Source: Halanaerobium congolense (GTDB taxonomy: Bacteria; Bacillota; Halanaerobiia; Halanaerobiales; Halanaerobiaceae). From it: DNA of 64,000 nucleotides. The stretch is from assembly GCF_004366375.1 (NCBI RefSeq), contig NZ_SOEF01000013.1:1-64000 (forward strand), written 5' to 3'. The notes under the pieces are model-generated. The model saw only the letters and a list, made by a program, of their open reading frames with translations. It was not told the origin of the DNA and did no database searches. Made by a program: the position numbers and the translations under genes. Of the stretch, positions 62,389 through 64,000 are shown piece after piece. Every line of letters starts with the position of its first letter. Positions within the stretch are counted from its first letter, which is position 1.

Positions 62389-63021
62389 TTAATTATAATC
62401 AAGTACTATTACTTTTTTATTTTTTATCTTTTCAGTATTTATTTCAGATTTATTGGCAAATTCAACCTCATTTTTATCATATTTATCTGTGAATTTATTT
62501 ACTCCGGTGATAGGAAAGTCCAATATGTCAGTTTTAAAATGCATTGGAATAGTTAATTTAGCATTAATTTTTTCAGCTAATCTATATGCCATTTCAGCAT
62601 CTATAGTATAGTTTCCTCCGACAGGTATCAATAAAAGGTCAATGTTTTTAAGCTTATTTATGATTTTATTATCCAAATCATGTCCTAAATCACCTAAATG
62701 ACAGATTTTTTTATCTTCTAACTGAATTAAATATATTAAATTTTCACCTCTATCTTCTCCCTGATGACTATCATGATAGGATTTTATAGCTTCTATTTCT
62801 ATTTCATTATTTTTAAATCCTTTTGAACTATCTATAACTTTAAAATCCCCATCCAAACGCTCAACTGCATTATGATCAAAATGTCCATGACTAACTGTAA
62901 CATAATCTGCTTTATCTGTTATTTTTTGATAAGGCAGACTATCATCATAAGGATCTGTAATAATCTTTATTCCATTATGCTCAATTAAAAACGAAGAATG
63001 TCCCCACCATTTGACTTTCAT
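62389..63021 (-). CDS. UPF0173 metallo-beta-lactamase-fold hydrolase
   Basis: 210 residues. VKWWGHSSFLIEHNGIKIIT, DPYDDSLPY, zinc block VSHGHFDHNA, IYLIQLEDKKICHLGDLGHD and IPMHFKTDI near the C-terminus. Family UPF0173 (UlaG-like metal-dependent hydrolases). Substrate unknown. The start ATG has AAAGGAGTG ahead, and the 27-bp-type leader element lies 23 nt upstream. Confidence 0.9.
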   Translation of the reverse strand: MKVKWWGHSSFLIEHNGIKIITDPYDDSLPYQKITDKADYVTVSHGHFDHNAVERLDGDFKVIDSSKGFKNNEIEIEAIKSYHDSHQGEDRGENLIYLIQLEDKKICHLGDLGHDLDNKIINKLKNIDLLLIPVGGNYTIDAEMAYRLAEKINAKLTIPMHFKTDILDFPITGVNKFTDKYDKNEVEFANKSEINTEKIKNKKVIVLDYN

Positions 63022-63044
63022 TATATCACTCCTTTGTTAGATTA

Positions 63045-63062
63045 CGTTGCGTCAAATCTAAA
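63045..63062 (-). repeat. Leader element, copy 3 (UPF0173 gene)
   Basis: Read on the minus strand it is TTTAGATTTGACGCAACG, matching the last 18 bases of the 27-bp element with two substitutions. It ends 23 nt before the ATG, immediately ahead of the ribosome site, as in the other two copies. Confidence 0.75.
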
Positions 63063-63144
63063 TGTTCTTCTTAACTTTATTATACATCAATTTGAATTTA
63101 TATTTCAATACTTCTTTTTAAAAAATTACATTTAGGACAAAATA

Positions 63145-63948
63145 TTAGAAGAACATCGAAATTGCCATTAATAAAATAAGTCCAATAAAAAACGGACCAT
63201 AGAATTTTTCCAAAGTTTTTTTGTTTATTCGCTTACCCAATAAAGGTCCAAAAATTGCACCGGTTATAGTGCCAGATGCAAGCAAAATTACCAACAGCCA
63301 ATTCAGAGTTCCAAATGCACTATGGGTTATCACTCCTGTAATAGCTATAAAAAAGAGTACCATGACTGATGTGCCCACTACCTCCAGAGAGGAAAGACCT
63401 ATGCTGTTCAGTCCGGCAAGGATTGGAGGTGTGCCGCTTGTACCGAGCATACCTGACATTAGCCCGCCAAGTACCCCAAATATCAGGCCTTTTACTATAA
63501 AAAGCTTTGAAATAGGCTTACCTTTATTAGCATTAACTTCTTCAAATTGTCTGTTTTCTGATATTTCTTCTTTATCTTGCTTTTTCTTTCTTGAAATAAT
63601 CATCCCGATTCCCATGATTAGAAGAAAAATCCCAAATATTATTTTAAGAACTTTGACCGGAATAATTGTGACAAGATAGGAACCGGCAACTACTCCAACA
63701 ATCCCGCCTGCTGCAAGTAGAAATCCTGCTTTTGGCTTTACATTTTTTGCCCTGTAGTGACTTATTGAAGCAGCCAAGGTTGTCGGGATAATTGTTGCAA
63801 GAGATACAGACACAGCCTGATCCATTGAAATAGCAAACAATCCTGTCAGCATTCCAACATAAAATATTCCTCCACCCCCACCTATTAAAGAAATTAGAAC
63901 CCCTATGACAAGTCCTGCCACAGGTAATAAATAAATCGGTAAATGCAC
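63145..63948 (-). CDS. TauE/SafE-family membrane transporter
   Basis: 267 residues with GTG start 63948, eight bases after AAGGAGGT. About eight membrane segments in two repeats; the N-terminal LVIGVLISLIGGGGGIFYVG and the second-half GVLGGLMSGMLGTSGTPPIL are the paired Gly-rich motifs of TauE/SafE exporters. A charged loop (SRKKKQDKEEISENRQFEEV) separates the halves. Likely moves a sulfur-containing or organic anion (sulfite, sulfoacetate or similar); substrate unknown. Confidence 0.9.
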   Translation of the reverse strand: MHLPIYLLPVAGLVIGVLISLIGGGGGIFYVGMLTGLFAISMDQAVSVSLATIIPTTLAASISHYRAKNVKPKAGFLLAAGGIVGVVAGSYLVTIIPVKVLKIIFGIFLLIMGIGMIISRKKKQDKEEISENRQFEEVNANKGKPISKLFIVKGLIFGVLGGLMSGMLGTSGTPPILAGLNSIGLSSLEVVGTSVMVLFFIAITGVITHSAFGTLNWLLVILLASGTITGAIFGPLLGKRINKKTLEKFYGPFFIGLILLMAISMFF

Positions 63949-64000
63949 TACTTTATACCTCCTTTAAAATCCCCAGCTAATTTTTTAAAAGCTGGCAGCG

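Noticed and set aside
63221-63679. 152-residue plus-strand frame over the TauE/SafE gene
   Set aside because: It is the complement of a clear membrane protein gene and has no start signals.

Overview
The window is AT-rich, densely coding, low-GC Firmicutes-type DNA. A T-box leader, an FMN riboswitch, a class III fructose-bisphosphatase, a PRD/PTS regulator, pyruvate formate-lyase, an iron-sulfur serine dehydratase and an NhaC antiporter together suggest a fermentative, probably halophilic anaerobe. My best guess is Halanaerobium or a close relative (inference from gene style; no database search was possible). There are no rRNA or tRNA genes, no CRISPR array and no intact mobile element.

Layout. 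0-8 kb: orphan gltD, a decayed IS110-family transposase, a small coiled-coil gene, T-box-controlled ilvB, a decayed LtaS-like gene and a membrane-anchored unknown. 8-12.2 kb: FMN riboswitch and ribD-ribE-ribBA-ribH. 12.3-22.3 kb: two GGDEF proteins, a phosphohexomutase, an aldo/keto reductase, thrC, an EAL protein and a GNAT acetyltransferase. 22.3-30.3 kb: fbp, then a hexitol PTS operon (PRD activator, EIICBA, SorE-like dehydrogenase, HPr). 30.5-39 kb: GH31 glucosidase, a Mut7-C nuclease-like gene with a non-standard start, a phosphatase, NhaC, a frameshifted small gene, secreted MsrAB and a macrodomain protein. 39-43.9 kb: ZTP riboswitch, pflB-pflA and a GH13 enzyme. 43.9-53.7 kb: recQ, MscS, an unknown gene, glgD-like, sdaAB-sdaAA, EAL and gldA remnants, and the UPF0261/PEP-hydrolase pair. 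54-64 kb: carB, a two-gene HTH module, ilvE, a PgpA-like gene, pfkB, a lipase-like hydrolase, a UPF0173 hydrolase and a TauE/SafE transporter.

Together the genes describe sugar and hexitol fermentation (PTS, PfkB, Fbp, Pfl, GH13, GH31), amino-acid synthesis and breakdown (ilvB, ilvE, thrC, gltD, carB, sdaA), riboflavin synthesis and c-di-GMP signalling. Several subunit genes lack their usual partner nearby (gltD, ilvB, carB, glgD).

The most unusual signals are non-coding. (1) A dispersed element of about 110-138 bp occurs in three copies between 53.7 and 59.7 kb. It has nested and crossing inverted repeats (possible pseudoknot), and two copies carry a perfect DnaA-box 9-mer. (2) An 11-bp phased direct-repeat array overlaps the promoter of a 56-residue BldC/excisionase-type HTH gene. 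(3) A 27-bp sequence is identical upstream of gltD and the HPr gene, and near-identical upstream of the UPF0173 gene, always 23-25 nt before the start codon.
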